A stretch of DNA of 40,958 nt from a virus, in the IMG/VR virus record IMGVR_UViG_3300046012_000442, positions 1-40,958 of that record; one strand, given 5' to 3'. Within the stretch, counting starts at the first letter, position 1, and every line of letters begins with the position of its first letter. A program made the position numbers and the translations under genes. The notes beneath the pieces were generated by a model, which worked only from the letters and a program-made list of their open reading frames with translations, was not told the origin of the DNA and searched no databases. Shown here piece after piece: positions 27,168 through 35,219 of the stretch.

Positions 27168-27374
27168 ATGAGAAGAAATATCCACACAATTCCGCGCTAT
27201 CTCGACATTCTGGCCTGGCGTAGACAGGATCCTCCCATGACTTTTCAGGAGATTGGTGATAAGCTTGGGATTAGTCGTCAGCGGGCATGGGAGATTTACC
27301 AGAGGGCCCTTAAAAGAATTAAAAAGTCGGTAACCATACGTACCCGCCAGGACAGTCAAAAACAGGCCGCGTAG
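27168..27374 (+). CDS. Leaderless HTH protein resembling sigma-70 region 4 (68 aa)
   Basis: TFQEIGDKLGISRQRAWEIY followed by QRALKRIKKS resembles the -35-binding HTH of sigma factors (TLQEIGxxLGVSRERVRQIE), alone and without regions 2 or 3. ATG 27168 is at the predicted first transcribed base. A small region-4-like protein could bind the very conserved -35 boxes of this phage or the host polymerase; this is inference. Confidence 0.75.
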   Translation: MRRNIHTIPRYLDILAWRRQDPPMTFQEIGDKLGISRQRAWEIYQRALKRIKKSVTIRTRQDSQKQAA

Positions 27375-27403
27375 GACCAATTATGGCCCTTTAAGTACCT
27401 GTT

Positions 27404-27426
27404 TTTGACTCGTTTTGACAGTCAAA
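27404..27426. terminator. Possible bidirectional hairpin between converging genes
   Basis: TTTGACT (27404-27410) pairs with AGTCAAA (27420-27426) in the 77-base gap between genes that end toward each other. The stem is AT-rich and weak. Confidence 0.4.
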
Positions 27427-27451
27427 TTTGCCTTTATGCCTCTCGGCAATC

Positions 27452-28888
27452 TTAGGCCTGTTCCGACTCAGGAAGCTGCCAGTACCACTTACCCAATCTC
27501 CTTTGAGAAGCACAGCCCATAACTGACTTCGCCTTGTTCACATAATTCTTAGAGATGCCGGCGTGCTTTGCCTGAGAATAGACTTCATCAACTTCCAGTT
27601 GTCCATCTCTTAAAACTTCTCTCAGGAATATGCTGGCTTCTTCGAGAGCTACAGAATCTGGTGTGGCAACATTCGCCTTAGCCATAGGATCGAAGTCAAC
27701 TTCGCCAAGCCATCGTATAGCACTTGACTGAATGACATCTTCACCGAGCCAGCTGTTTTGCTCGGTCTTTCTCTTTCTAACTTCTTTAATCTCGTATGCC
27801 ATAGACATAGGCTTACGAGCTAGATTTACTTTAAGTGAATACAAAACCTTCTGGTCATCATCCATCCTTGTAACGCCAAGAACTGATCTTGCCGCAGCGA
27901 TAAAACCGATAGTGCCGCCGACTCGATACAAGGTACTGGCGTCTTCTTTTTTATTGAGGTGAGCGACGATGACAACAGAACAGCCAGTCTCTTGAGCAAT
28001 TGATTCAACCGGATGCAATATCCTTCTCATATCCTGATCTTTGTAACTGTCACTGCCTTTCTCAATGAAGGCAGTAAGAGGATCAATAATGAGAAGCCGA
28101 GCACCTGTGGAAACAATCGTATTCTTGAGTAGTTCCAAATCTCGAGGAAAGGTCAAATACTTGGACTCATCATCCTTAGTTTCTTGTCGTACTTCTCTTA
28201 TGATTCCAACCCTCTTGAGGTTAGCACCACAAGCAATCAGTCTTGGGATGATTGTATCTTCCGGGGAATCTTCGGCCGATGCAATAAGAGATGTTCCTGT
28301 AATGCTTCTTTGACCAGATGGTAAGAATGTACCGCGACTGATTCTGGAGATGATATCACCAACCATTGTAGATTTTCCCATTCCGGGATCTCCAGCAATG
28401 ATAGTAAGCTTTCCTGCCGGTATGTATCCAGGCCAGATCCAGTGAGTTTTCTCAGTCTCAATCTCGTGGCCCATAGAAACTACCAAGCCTGTTCCATTGT
28501 GAACAGGCTTCTTAACAGCAAAGTTAACTGATATCTTTTCAGAATTCTCAAGGAAGGCTGCCGCCCTCTCAATAGTTCTCCTCATGTAATCAGCAAAATG
28601 CCCATTCTTTCTCGCTTGAGCATCCTGACCTCTCGGAGATGCTTCAAAAGTTGCATATGCATCTGCGGGTGAAAGTCCTGCTGAAAGCAAAGATGTTATA
28701 ACTGCAGAATCTTGCCGGCTACCATCGCCACCATGTGACCTTCCACCAGATGAATTGAGGAGTTCTCTAATCTTCTCGGAAACCTTGGGACGAGCGATAA
28801 TAACTCCACCCTCAAGATTGCATTCCTTATAATCCGATTTCTCCTCATAGATGCCAAGGCGTTTAAAGTCTTCAAGCTTATACGGCAT
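27452..28888 (-). CDS. RepA-like hexameric helicase/ATPase with C-terminal winged helix (478 aa)
   Basis: The core is an AAA_25/RepA ATPase: WIWPGYIPAGKLTIIAGDPG followed by MGKST (Walker A), SLIASAEDSPEDTIIPRLIA, Walker B RLLIIDPLTAF and IVAHLNKKEDASTLYRVGGT. The N-terminal 110 residues (GLSPADAYATFEASPRGQDA, FADYMRRTIERAA) resemble the linker found C-terminal to primase domains. The end (GISKNYVNKAKSVMGCASQR, GKWYWQLPE) is a winged helix like the units of the protein at 16864. It should be the replicative helicase, working with the primase encoded just upstream. Confidence 0.85.
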   Translation of the reverse strand: MPYKLEDFKRLGIYEEKSDYKECNLEGGVIIARPKVSEKIRELLNSSGGRSHGGDGSRQDSAVITSLLSAGLSPADAYATFEASPRGQDAQARKNGHFADYMRRTIERAAAFLENSEKISVNFAVKKPVHNGTGLVVSMGHEIETEKTHWIWPGYIPAGKLTIIAGDPGMGKSTMVGDIISRISRGTFLPSGQRSITGTSLIASAEDSPEDTIIPRLIACGANLKRVGIIREVRQETKDDESKYLTFPRDLELLKNTIVSTGARLLIIDPLTAFIEKGSDSYKDQDMRRILHPVESIAQETGCSVVIVAHLNKKEDASTLYRVGGTIGFIAAARSVLGVTRMDDDQKVLYSLKVNLARKPMSMAYEIKEVRKRKTEQNSWLGEDVIQSSAIRWLGEVDFDPMAKANVATPDSVALEEASIFLREVLRDGQLEVDEVYSQAKHAGISKNYVNKAKSVMGCASQRRLGKWYWQLPESEQA

Positions 28889-29417
28889 TTGCAGTTACCT
28901 TTCTTGCAGGAGTATATTTGTAATTGAAGAATCCGGGAACCCTGAGAATGCGGCTAATATCCGGTGTCATAGGATCTCCGCCAAACTTCTTGAGGAGTCC
29001 ACGATTGATAGATTCGATTTCTTTCCATCGACCTGTTCTCACATATATCGGAGTTTCCAGCAGCCAATATATATGATAGCCGCCCCCGGAGTTAACAACG
29101 ATGTCGGGTTGAACTTTCTTGAAGTCAGGAAGCTTATCCACATGGTCTAAATCTGCCCAAACGCAACAAACGCGGGAACAGTCTTCCTTCTTCCCGCCTT
29201 TCTCATGCCTTGTGGCAATGCCATAGTAGATATCCCAACCTGTACCAAAAGCCGAAGCCACTTGAAGGAATTCTCCAGGTGACTTGAGGAATCTTCTGCT
29301 AATGGTCTTGTCGCTCCTCTTAATAGCTCTTAACTCAAGAGTCTCATTCCGAAGGAGTTTTTGCGGCCATATCAGAGATAGGAATTCTGAAGCATCAATG
29401 GATCTCATATTAGTCAC
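28878..29417 (-). CDS. AEP-superfamily primase (179 aa)
   Basis: CVWADLDHVD carries the metal-binding DxD, VVNSGGGYHIYWLLETP the sGGxH active-site motif, and PDISRILRVPGFFNYK the third conserved block of RepB/PrimPol-type primases. GTG 29417 lies 6 nt after the -10 box (leaderless or nearly so); ATG 29408 is an alternative. The 3' end overlaps the helicase gene by 11 bases, so the primase and helicase that are often fused are split here. It would make primers for the phage polymerase. Confidence 0.85.
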   Translation of the reverse strand: MTNMRSIDASEFLSLIWPQKLLRNETLELRAIKRSDKTISRRFLKSPGEFLQVASAFGTGWDIYYGIATRHEKGGKKEDCSRVCCVWADLDHVDKLPDFKKVQPDIVVNSGGGYHIYWLLETPIYVRTGRWKEIESINRGLLKKFGGDPMTPDISRILRVPGFFNYKYTPARKVTANAV

Positions 29418-29422
29418 TTATC

Positions 29423-29451
29423 ATATTAATATGAGAAGAAACATTTGTCAA
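29423..29451 (-). promoter_or_regulatory. Sigma-70-type promoter with CCC prefix for primase-helicase
   Basis: CCC-TTGACA (29446-29451), 17 bp, TAATAT (29423-29428); GTG 29417 is 6 nt after the -10 box. Confidence 0.85.
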
Positions 29452-29513
29452 GGGTCCCTGCAGTTTGTGCTATGATAATAAAGCCTTTAGGGAAACTAAG
29501 CAAATCTTTGCCC

Positions 29514-29543
29514 TTGACAAATAGGACATCACTGGCATAGAAT
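29514..29543 (+). promoter_or_regulatory. Sigma-70-type promoter with CCC prefix for DNA ligase, leaderless target
   Basis: CCC-TTGACA (29514-29519), 18 bp, TAGAAT (29538-29543); ATG 29550 at +1. Divergent from the primase promoter. Confidence 0.87.
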
Positions 29544-29549
29544 ATAACT

Positions 29550-30506
29550 ATGATAAAGAGCGTTCTACTCGCTGCCAAAGTTGACCCTAGTGATCCGGTC
29601 ATAGCTCTTCGGCAGATCGAGTCTCTTGAATACCCGGTGATCGGCTCTCCTAAGATTGATGGGATTAGATGCCACACAACGAATGGAGTATTGAGCCGAA
29701 AGAATAAGCTCATCCCCAATCATTTCGTCCGTGGATATCTGGAGCATGAAGAGCTTAGCCACCTTGATGGAGAACTTGTAGTTGGGTCACCATTTTCTCC
29801 AAGTTGCTTCAATACCACACAAAGCGGGGTTATGTCACAGGATGGGAAACCTAACTTCAAGTACCTAATATTTGACCTGGTAGACGAGTCAGGATCTATA
29901 CCCTTCGACGTTCGTATATCTTTACTCAGGAATAGACTATTACCCATCACCCCCAGGTATTCTCGTTTGCATATGGTTCCTCAGAGGTTTTTGTATAACC
30001 CACAAGAGGTCCTGGACTTCGAAGAGAAAATGGTCACCTGTGGCTGGGAAGGCATTATGCTCAGGAATCCCCACGGGCGTTACAAGCAAGGAAGATCTAC
30101 CCTTCACGAAGAGATTTTGATTAAGGTAAAACGGTTCATGGATTCCGAGGCTGAGATTCTCGGGGCCTATGAGCAAGAGACCAACCTTAATGTTGCAGTT
30201 ATTAACGAGGTAGGACGCAGTAAACGTAGTTCTCACAAAGAGAACAAGATTCCAAACGGGCACCTCGGAGGATTCTATGTCAGAGATAAGAAAACTGGCA
30301 TCGAGTTCGATATAGGAACATTTCAAGGTGTCACCATGGAACAACGACACGAGATGTGGATTACGTTCTTGAGTAATCCTGAGAAGTTCTTGCACAAAAC
30401 GGTCACCTACAAGTATTTTCCTGTGGGTGTTAAGAATAAGCCGCGGCATCCAATATTGCTTGGATTCCGATACGACCTGGGGGAGAATGATGAAATTTCC
30501 GAGTGA
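29550..30506 (+). CDS. ATP-dependent DNA ligase (318 aa)
   Basis: The nucleotidyltransferase motif I is GSPKIDGIRC (catalytic Lys near residue 35). Further motifs are LDGELVVGS (motif III region), GWEGIMLRNP (motif IV) and ILIKVKRF (motif V), followed by a C-terminal OB-like domain. Size and plan fit T7-type phage ligases. ATG 29550 is at the predicted transcription start. It seals nicks in replicated DNA. Confidence 0.92.
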   Translation: MIKSVLLAAKVDPSDPVIALRQIESLEYPVIGSPKIDGIRCHTTNGVLSRKNKLIPNHFVRGYLEHEELSHLDGELVVGSPFSPSCFNTTQSGVMSQDGKPNFKYLIFDLVDESGSIPFDVRISLLRNRLLPITPRYSRLHMVPQRFLYNPQEVLDFEEKMVTCGWEGIMLRNPHGRYKQGRSTLHEEILIKVKRFMDSEAEILGAYEQETNLNVAVINEVGRSKRSSHKENKIPNGHLGGFYVRDKKTGIEFDIGTFQGVTMEQRHEMWITFLSNPEKFLHKTVTYKYFPVGVKNKPRHPILLGFRYDLGENDEISE

Positions 30507-30840
30507 AGTAATGATTGAGTCTGCAATCTCCGAATTATCTGCTCACCAAAAAGCTGCACATGCCGATGGTGAAAAGGGAGGAAAATGCGACTTCTGTGAG
30601 CTATGCGATGAACTCTCAAAACGGAACGAGAGTTCAGAACCGCATCACCTCTGCGCGTTGGATGAAATGACTTACAACGTAAGCGCCAGTGATCCGGCTT
30701 TGATGATCATAACAGCGATTGCGGGTCCCGCTGCAATCATTCAACTTACCGCTATTGCAAGAGCTGCTTTCCTTATTGGTCTTAAATCGGCCAAGGCCAT
30801 GCATGACCAACAAAGCCTCGAATCACTGATGGAGCAATAA
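30487..30840 (+). CDS. Hypothetical protein with a CxxCxxC motif (117 aa)
   Basis: ATG 30487 (MMKFPSEVMIESAISELSAH) has GGGGGAG just upstream; ATG 30490 is equally possible. CDFCELC near residue 33 plus HHLC near 55 give a possible zinc site, and the C-terminal part is hydrophobic and helical (LMIITAIAGPAAIIQLTAIA). It overlaps the ligase gene by 20 bases. Not recognised. Confidence 0.6.
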   Translation: MMKFPSEVMIESAISELSAHQKAAHADGEKGGKCDFCELCDELSKRNESSEPHHLCALDEMTYNVSASDPALMIITAIAGPAAIIQLTAIARAAFLIGLKSAKAMHDQQSLESLMEQ

Positions 30841-30841
30841 C

Positions 30842-32287
30842 ATCTCTTACCCGTATCTCAAAACGCCCAGGCCTGAGCAACTCAGGGCCATGAAAGATAT
30901 CTATCGCCACAAGCATGTGCTGATTGTCGGCGACATGGGCGTTGGTAAGACTAAGATTGTAGTTGACTTCATCGGCAATCTGGTATATCACAAAAAGACT
31001 TCTCGTGCTGTTGTAATTGCGCCAATCGAGGCAATAGACGTCTGGATCGCCGAGATTACAGAGAACTGCCCATTCTTGAGATACTCCCTTTATATGAAGG
31101 GATACAAACCAGACTGGAGTAGCGATGTTATCCTTATCAACTACGACTACATCTGCCCCCGTCGGAAAAAGAAAAAACCGACGGAACTGGCGATTAAGAG
31201 GGCATCCTCCAAGGGGAGATCACCTCGTAAGAAATACTTCATTGATAAGACAATACTTGAGAGTGTTATTAGGTGGTGCCCATCGATCGTAGCAATTGAT
31301 GAAGGCCATAAGATCAAGCGACCGACTGCCAGAAGGTCGAAGGCTATACATCAATTGGGACCTATTGCGGACTATACCATAGATCTTACTGGGACGCCAA
31401 CTGGCAATAAGAAAGTGATGGATTTGTGGAGTCAGTTTAGGTTTATCAAGAGGGATGTTCTTGATGAAGAATTTGATGATCATAAACACAGGTATGGCGT
31501 ATGGGGCGGTTTTGGTAACTTCCAGCTTCTGAAAACTCGCAATGTTAAGAAGTTGGCAAGCATCATCGCCCCATATGTAATTAGGATTAAGAAGACTGGA
31601 CTTCCTGAAAAGAATTTCATCCCATGGAAAGTTACTCTCCCTCCGGCAGCCAAGCAAGTCTACAACCAGATGGAGAAGGAGTTCGTTGCATATGTTGAGA
31701 ACCAGAATGTGATAGCTTCTATCGCCCTAACGAAGATGATGAAGCTTTCCCAAATTGCTGGCGGCCATATTAAAAATGAAAGAAAGGAAGATCTCTTTGT
31801 ACATAGGTCGAAGCTAGATGCCTTAAAAGGTTTACTTGAATCTATGCAGGAATCTGGAGTTGAGAGGGTAGTAATTTTCGCTCGGTTCCTGTGGGAGATT
31901 GCTGAGATTCAGAAAGTTCTTAAAGACCTGGAATGGAAGAATATCCACAGGGTTAAGGGTAGGGTGGTGGCCTCGGTACTTGAGAAGTTCAACCGTGAAG
32001 GCGGAGCAATGGTTTGCCAAACCCAGTCGGGTTCCGGTTCAAATAACTTCCAAGCAGCTAACTACATGATCTTCTATTCCACCGACTACTCACTGATAAA
32101 CTTCCAACAAGCGATCGACCGTATACATAGGTTAGGTCAAACGAAACCATGCTTCTATTATTTCCTGCAATCCAAAGGAACTGTAGATGTCAGAATATAC
32201 AATCTTCTACAGGAAAATAAGGATGCGGCTGAAGAAATCAAAACCCTAGTTGAGGAGATCAAGAATGATCATCATAGAAGGTCCTGA
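30842..32287 (+). CDS. SNF2-type DNA helicase/translocase, probable non-standard start (481 aa)
   Basis: Motif I is GDMGVGKTK, motif II AIDEGHKI, motif III LTGTPTGN, and the second RecA domain ends with the SNF2 motif VI segment FQQAIDRIHRLGQTKPCFYY. These translocases move along double-stranded DNA. The first ATG (30890) would cut off YLKTPRPEQLRAM, a Q-motif-like element that normally precedes motif I. Upstream the frame has no ATG, GTG or TTG, but an in-frame ATC at 30842 lies 7 nt after GGAG, so a rare AUC start is possible. If the standard start is used the gene is 30890-32287 (465 aa). Confidence 0.85.
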   Translation: MSYPYLKTPRPEQLRAMKDIYRHKHVLIVGDMGVGKTKIVVDFIGNLVYHKKTSRAVVIAPIEAIDVWIAEITENCPFLRYSLYMKGYKPDWSSDVILINYDYICPRRKKKKPTELAIKRASSKGRSPRKKYFIDKTILESVIRWCPSIVAIDEGHKIKRPTARRSKAIHQLGPIADYTIDLTGTPTGNKKVMDLWSQFRFIKRDVLDEEFDDHKHRYGVWGGFGNFQLLKTRNVKKLASIIAPYVIRIKKTGLPEKNFIPWKVTLPPAAKQVYNQMEKEFVAYVENQNVIASIALTKMMKLSQIAGGHIKNERKEDLFVHRSKLDALKGLLESMQESGVERVVIFARFLWEIAEIQKVLKDLEWKNIHRVKGRVVASVLEKFNREGGAMVCQTQSGSGSNNFQAANYMIFYSTDYSLINFQQAIDRIHRLGQTKPCFYYFLQSKGTVDVRIYNLLQENKDAAEEIKTLVEEIKNDHHRRS

Positions 32288-32765
32288 CGGAGCGGGTAAG
32301 TCAACACTCTGTGGGGCCCTAAAAAATTCCGGTATAGTTGATAAAGTCCTTCCGTCACCCCGCATTACTTCGAAGGGCGATCCTGACCGGATGAAGTATG
32401 AAACCCGTCGCTATCTCCACCTATACGGTCAGAACCATACCATTGCAGTTGACAGGTTCTTGTTCTCCGAGATGGTGTATGGCAAAGTTCTCAGAGGCAA
32501 ATCCTCCTTCTCCAGATTGGAATATCTCAATACTTTACTTGAGATTATGACCACCGGCAGCATAGTTATTTTCTGCCTCCCGGAGAAACTCAACTTCAAA
32601 AAAGATGAGAATCCACGGGTGATTGAAAGCATCGAGCAGCTGAGGAAAGAATACGAAGCATGCGTGGAAGACTCTGCATTCTCGACGTCCCGCACATACG
32701 TATACAAGTGGGACGAAAAAAGGTCTTTTGATAGGGTGGTAAAATTCATCAGGGAGAATCAATGA
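32265..32765 (+). CDS. Deoxynucleoside monophosphate kinase, P-loop (166 aa)
   Basis: MIIIEGPDGAGKSTLCGALK begins with a Walker A as in thymidylate kinases and phage dNMP kinases. VDRFLFSEMVYGKVLRGKSS resembles the DRxxxSexVYg segment of this group. GAGGAG lies upstream of ATG 32265. It would phosphorylate a dNMP, possibly a modified one made by the ThyA-like enzymes nearby. Confidence 0.8.
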   Translation: MIIIEGPDGAGKSTLCGALKNSGIVDKVLPSPRITSKGDPDRMKYETRRYLHLYGQNHTIAVDRFLFSEMVYGKVLRGKSSFSRLEYLNTLLEIMTTGSIVIFCLPEKLNFKKDENPRVIESIEQLRKEYEACVEDSAFSTSRTYVYKWDEKRSFDRVVKFIRENQ

Positions 32766-33259
32766 AAACACGTTCTTACGAACATTTGTCTGATTACCAA
32801 TGTCAGATGGAAGCCGGTGATATACTCGAAAAAGCTTTGCTGGCCTTCCATAACAAGTATGGGCACCTGGTGAATGAAAAACCAACAGGCAATGTCCATG
32901 AAGGAATTATCAACCTGCGCATTAGGTTGATTAACGAGGAAGTTAACGAGGAGCTTATAGTTGCTCTTAACCGACTCAAAAGAGCTACTCCAGAGACCGA
33001 AGATACTCTTCTGGAGGAAGTCCTGGACGGTGCAGTAGATTCCATCTATGTGATTCTCGGAACCCTATTAACTCTGGGACTTCCATTTGGTCATGCCTTT
33101 GCTGAAGTCCAGCGGAGCAATATGAGCAAGACCGCCCCTGATCCAAACCGTGTAGTTGACCCAACTCAGAAGTATCAGGTCAAAACGCCCAAAGGCCCTG
33201 ACTTCGAACCACCAAATCTATCGGCTGTAATCAGCCTCGCCAAAGGAGTAGAAGATTGA
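32762..33259 (+). CDS. MazG-like all-alpha NTP pyrophosphohydrolase (165 aa)
   Basis: The metal-binding signature is INEEVNEELIVAL (ExxE type, near residues 57-62) and VLDGAVDSIYVILGTLLTLG (DxxxD, near 90), followed by FAEVQRSNMSK. This is the fold of MazG and of T4-type dCTPases. It would hydrolyse an (d)NTP to the monophosphate; in a modification pathway it could remove the unmodified dNTP. ATGA overlap with the kinase gene. Confidence 0.8.
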   Translation: MKTRSYEHLSDYQCQMEAGDILEKALLAFHNKYGHLVNEKPTGNVHEGIINLRIRLINEEVNEELIVALNRLKRATPETEDTLLEEVLDGAVDSIYVILGTLLTLGLPFGHAFAEVQRSNMSKTAPDPNRVVDPTQKYQVKTPKGPDFEPPNLSAVISLAKGVED

Positions 33260-33633
33260 AAGTTTACCTCGCAGCCCGTTATTCCCGACGTGAAGAATTA
33301 GCTGCTCTAGTCCCTGATCTGGCAGAACATGGATTAGAGATAACCTCAAGCTGGCTCAACAGTACTGGAACTGGTAAGTTACCTGACAGGACCTTTGAAG
33401 AGAACCAGCAATGCGCAATCATGGATCTTGAGGATATAGATATGGCAGATACCGTTATCTTATTCTCAGAAGATCCAACTGTGCCAACCCTTCGTGGCGG
33501 AAGGCACTTTGAATCCGGGTATGCCCTAGGATGTGGGAAAGAGCTGATCATCATTGGTCCTCTCGAGAATGTTTTCCACTTTCACCCGAAAGTTAAGCAG
33601 TTTGCAACGATTGACGACTATCTTTTTGGATGA
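33256..33633 (+). CDS. Nucleoside 2-deoxyribosyltransferase-like protein (125 aa)
   Basis: TTG 33256 (MKVYLAARYSRREELAALVP) overlaps the MazG-like stop. MDLEDIDMADTVILFSEDPT and RGGRHFESGYALGCGKELII match the NDT-like fold, with Asp of DLEDI and Glu of HFESG at the usual active-site places. These enzymes cleave or exchange the N-glycosidic bond of deoxynucleosides or their monophosphates. Nucleotide salvage or destruction of host nucleotides is likely. Confidence 0.8.
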   Translation: MKVYLAARYSRREELAALVPDLAEHGLEITSSWLNSTGTGKLPDRTFEENQQCAIMDLEDIDMADTVILFSEDPTVPTLRGGRHFESGYALGCGKELIIIGPLENVFHFHPKVKQFATIDDYLFG

Positions 33634-33643
33634 GGAGAACCAA

Positions 33644-34459
33644 TTGATCGAGAGGAAGTTCCCAACACTGCTAACAGCCTATAGAGGCCTAACCGACGAA
33701 CTGGCCTACAACAAAGAACTCCCAATATTGAAATGGGGAGTTTGCATCGGGTACAAAGACCTAATTACTGTAAGGGTCGAAGATGCACTCGACAACGACA
33801 ACATGAACCTGGGTATGGCAAGCTATACCAAGTCCAGGTGGACCAGATTCCTACGGAGGTATCTACGCAGTGATTTTTCAAGTTGGATTGACGAAGCTAT
33901 GGCGAAACTACAGCGTTATCCCAGCCGTCCTTTCGTCGCTTCTTATTCTGTCAATCTTAATACAGGCCATAACTATGGTGGATGTTTGGCATCTCTACAG
34001 ATCCGAATCTGCCCGATTCCCGAAGTTATTCTTACCTCACGTGCTTGTCATGTTGATAAAGTTGGGTTTCTTGACCTGTCTCTTATTAACGTGGTAGCTA
34101 AGAAGATGGGAGTTCCCAAGGTAAAGGGCACCTGGGTTATCTCAAACTGCTTTATCTCTGGCATCAGCCAGGTGTATTACTTGAAGAGGTTTGATATGCC
34201 GCTTCAGGGTCACAGGCTCGAGAAAACGCTCAAGCGCCTCATTGATGTGGATTACGACGACATCAAGTTCGGACCACTGAAGAGGGGACGTAAGAGGATG
34301 ATGGCCCTCGACGAACATGGGTTTATTCCCAATAGCATTGACGTTGACAAACTCTCCATTGCACCGGGTAAATTCTTTGGAGAATTGCCAGCCACAACAA
34401 CTATGGACGTAGATCCAGAAGGCATTGAGGACTTCCTGGAAGAAATGGGATGTGACTAG
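33644..34459 (+). CDS. ThyA-fold protein 1, possible deoxycytidylate-modifying enzyme (271 aa)
   Basis: TTG 33644 has GAGGAG 6 nt upstream. The segment HNYGGCLASLQIRICPIPEV, followed by ILTSRACHVDKVGFLDLSLI, resembles the thymidylate-synthase core, with a candidate nucleophile Cys114 and an RSCD-like RACH (133-136). Eight residues after RACH stands Asp144, where ThyA has Asn177. In known enzymes Asn-to-Asp at this place goes with dCMP rather than dUMP. The final Asp of RSCD is His here. This is a by-eye alignment; a structural role or a partner of the next gene is also possible. Confidence 0.55.
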   Translation: MIERKFPTLLTAYRGLTDELAYNKELPILKWGVCIGYKDLITVRVEDALDNDNMNLGMASYTKSRWTRFLRRYLRSDFSSWIDEAMAKLQRYPSRPFVASYSVNLNTGHNYGGCLASLQIRICPIPEVILTSRACHVDKVGFLDLSLINVVAKKMGVPKVKGTWVISNCFISGISQVYYLKRFDMPLQGHRLEKTLKRLIDVDYDDIKFGPLKRGRKRMMALDEHGFIPNSIDVDKLSIAPGKFFGELPATTTMDVDPEGIEDFLEEMGCD

Positions 34460-35218
34460 GTGGGAGTCTATTCGAGATTCGACACACCAATTGCTTTGGC
34501 AGCTGAGAGACTGAAAACGGCCCGTGTAGTAAGGGCCGGTTTCTGGCAAGGCATAGATTCATCCAAGCGTCCTGAACTAGCCACACATGAGTTATTGAAC
34601 TTCAGTCTCAGCGTACTGAACTCGCACATCTCCAAAGAAGAACTGGCTGCTCAGATTAAACCCGACCTACCATGGGCTGACGATCATTTTGCTGAAAGGG
34701 TTAGCAGAATCCCGTTTAATCCTCCTCCAAGTGAGGAATGGTGGCCACACGCACCAAAAGGTAACGAGGAATTCAAGAAGCACGGCATCTTCAGCCATAC
34801 CTATCCTGAGAGATATTGGCCTCCATCCACATTCGGTATTCGGTTTAGGTATGGTAATCTTGATGACCTGATCCAGATGCTCAAAGTTGACCCGTTCACT
34901 CGGCAAGCATACTTGCCAGTGTGGTATCCGGAAGACTTGGGCGCCCCTATGGACGAGCGTAAACCATGCACACTTGGGTATCAATTCATAATGAGGGATG
35001 ATCAGTTCCACATTGTGTATTATATACGCAGCTGTGATTTTGTGCGTCACTTCAGGAATGACATCTACCTGACAGTGCGTCTTCAACAGTGGGTACTTCA
35101 AGAACTACAAAGGCTAGACGCCAGGTGGGCTAGAGTGGTACCCGGTAGCTTTACCATGCACATAACAAGCCTACATCTTTTTGTGAATGACTATCGAAAG
35201 ATATTCCCGAAGGAGTAA
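34460..35218 (+). CDS. ThyA-fold protein 2, possible dCMP hydroxymethylase or methylase (252 aa)
   Basis: The C-terminal half has the thymidylate-synthase core: KPCTLGYQF (nucleophile Cys170), YYIRSCDFVRHFRND (RSCD 190-193), and FTMHITSLHLFVND (His/Tyr loop). Eight residues after RSCD stands Asp201, the position of ThyA Asn177, which in phage dCMP hydroxymethylases is Asp. GTG 34460 follows the upstream stop directly. With thyX elsewhere in the window, ordinary dTMP synthesis is already covered. Confidence 0.65.
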   Translation: MGVYSRFDTPIALAAERLKTARVVRAGFWQGIDSSKRPELATHELLNFSLSVLNSHISKEELAAQIKPDLPWADDHFAERVSRIPFNPPPSEEWWPHAPKGNEEFKKHGIFSHTYPERYWPPSTFGIRFRYGNLDDLIQMLKVDPFTRQAYLPVWYPEDLGAPMDERKPCTLGYQFIMRDDQFHIVYYIRSCDFVRHFRNDIYLTVRLQQWVLQELQRLDARWARVVPGSFTMHITSLHLFVNDYRKIFPKE

Positions 35219-35219
35219 A

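Noticed and set aside
29420-29549. Gap between the primase and ligase genes as an attachment site or tRNA locus
   Set aside because: It is filled by two divergent promoters; no tRNA-like cloverleaf or integrase is seen anywhere in the window.
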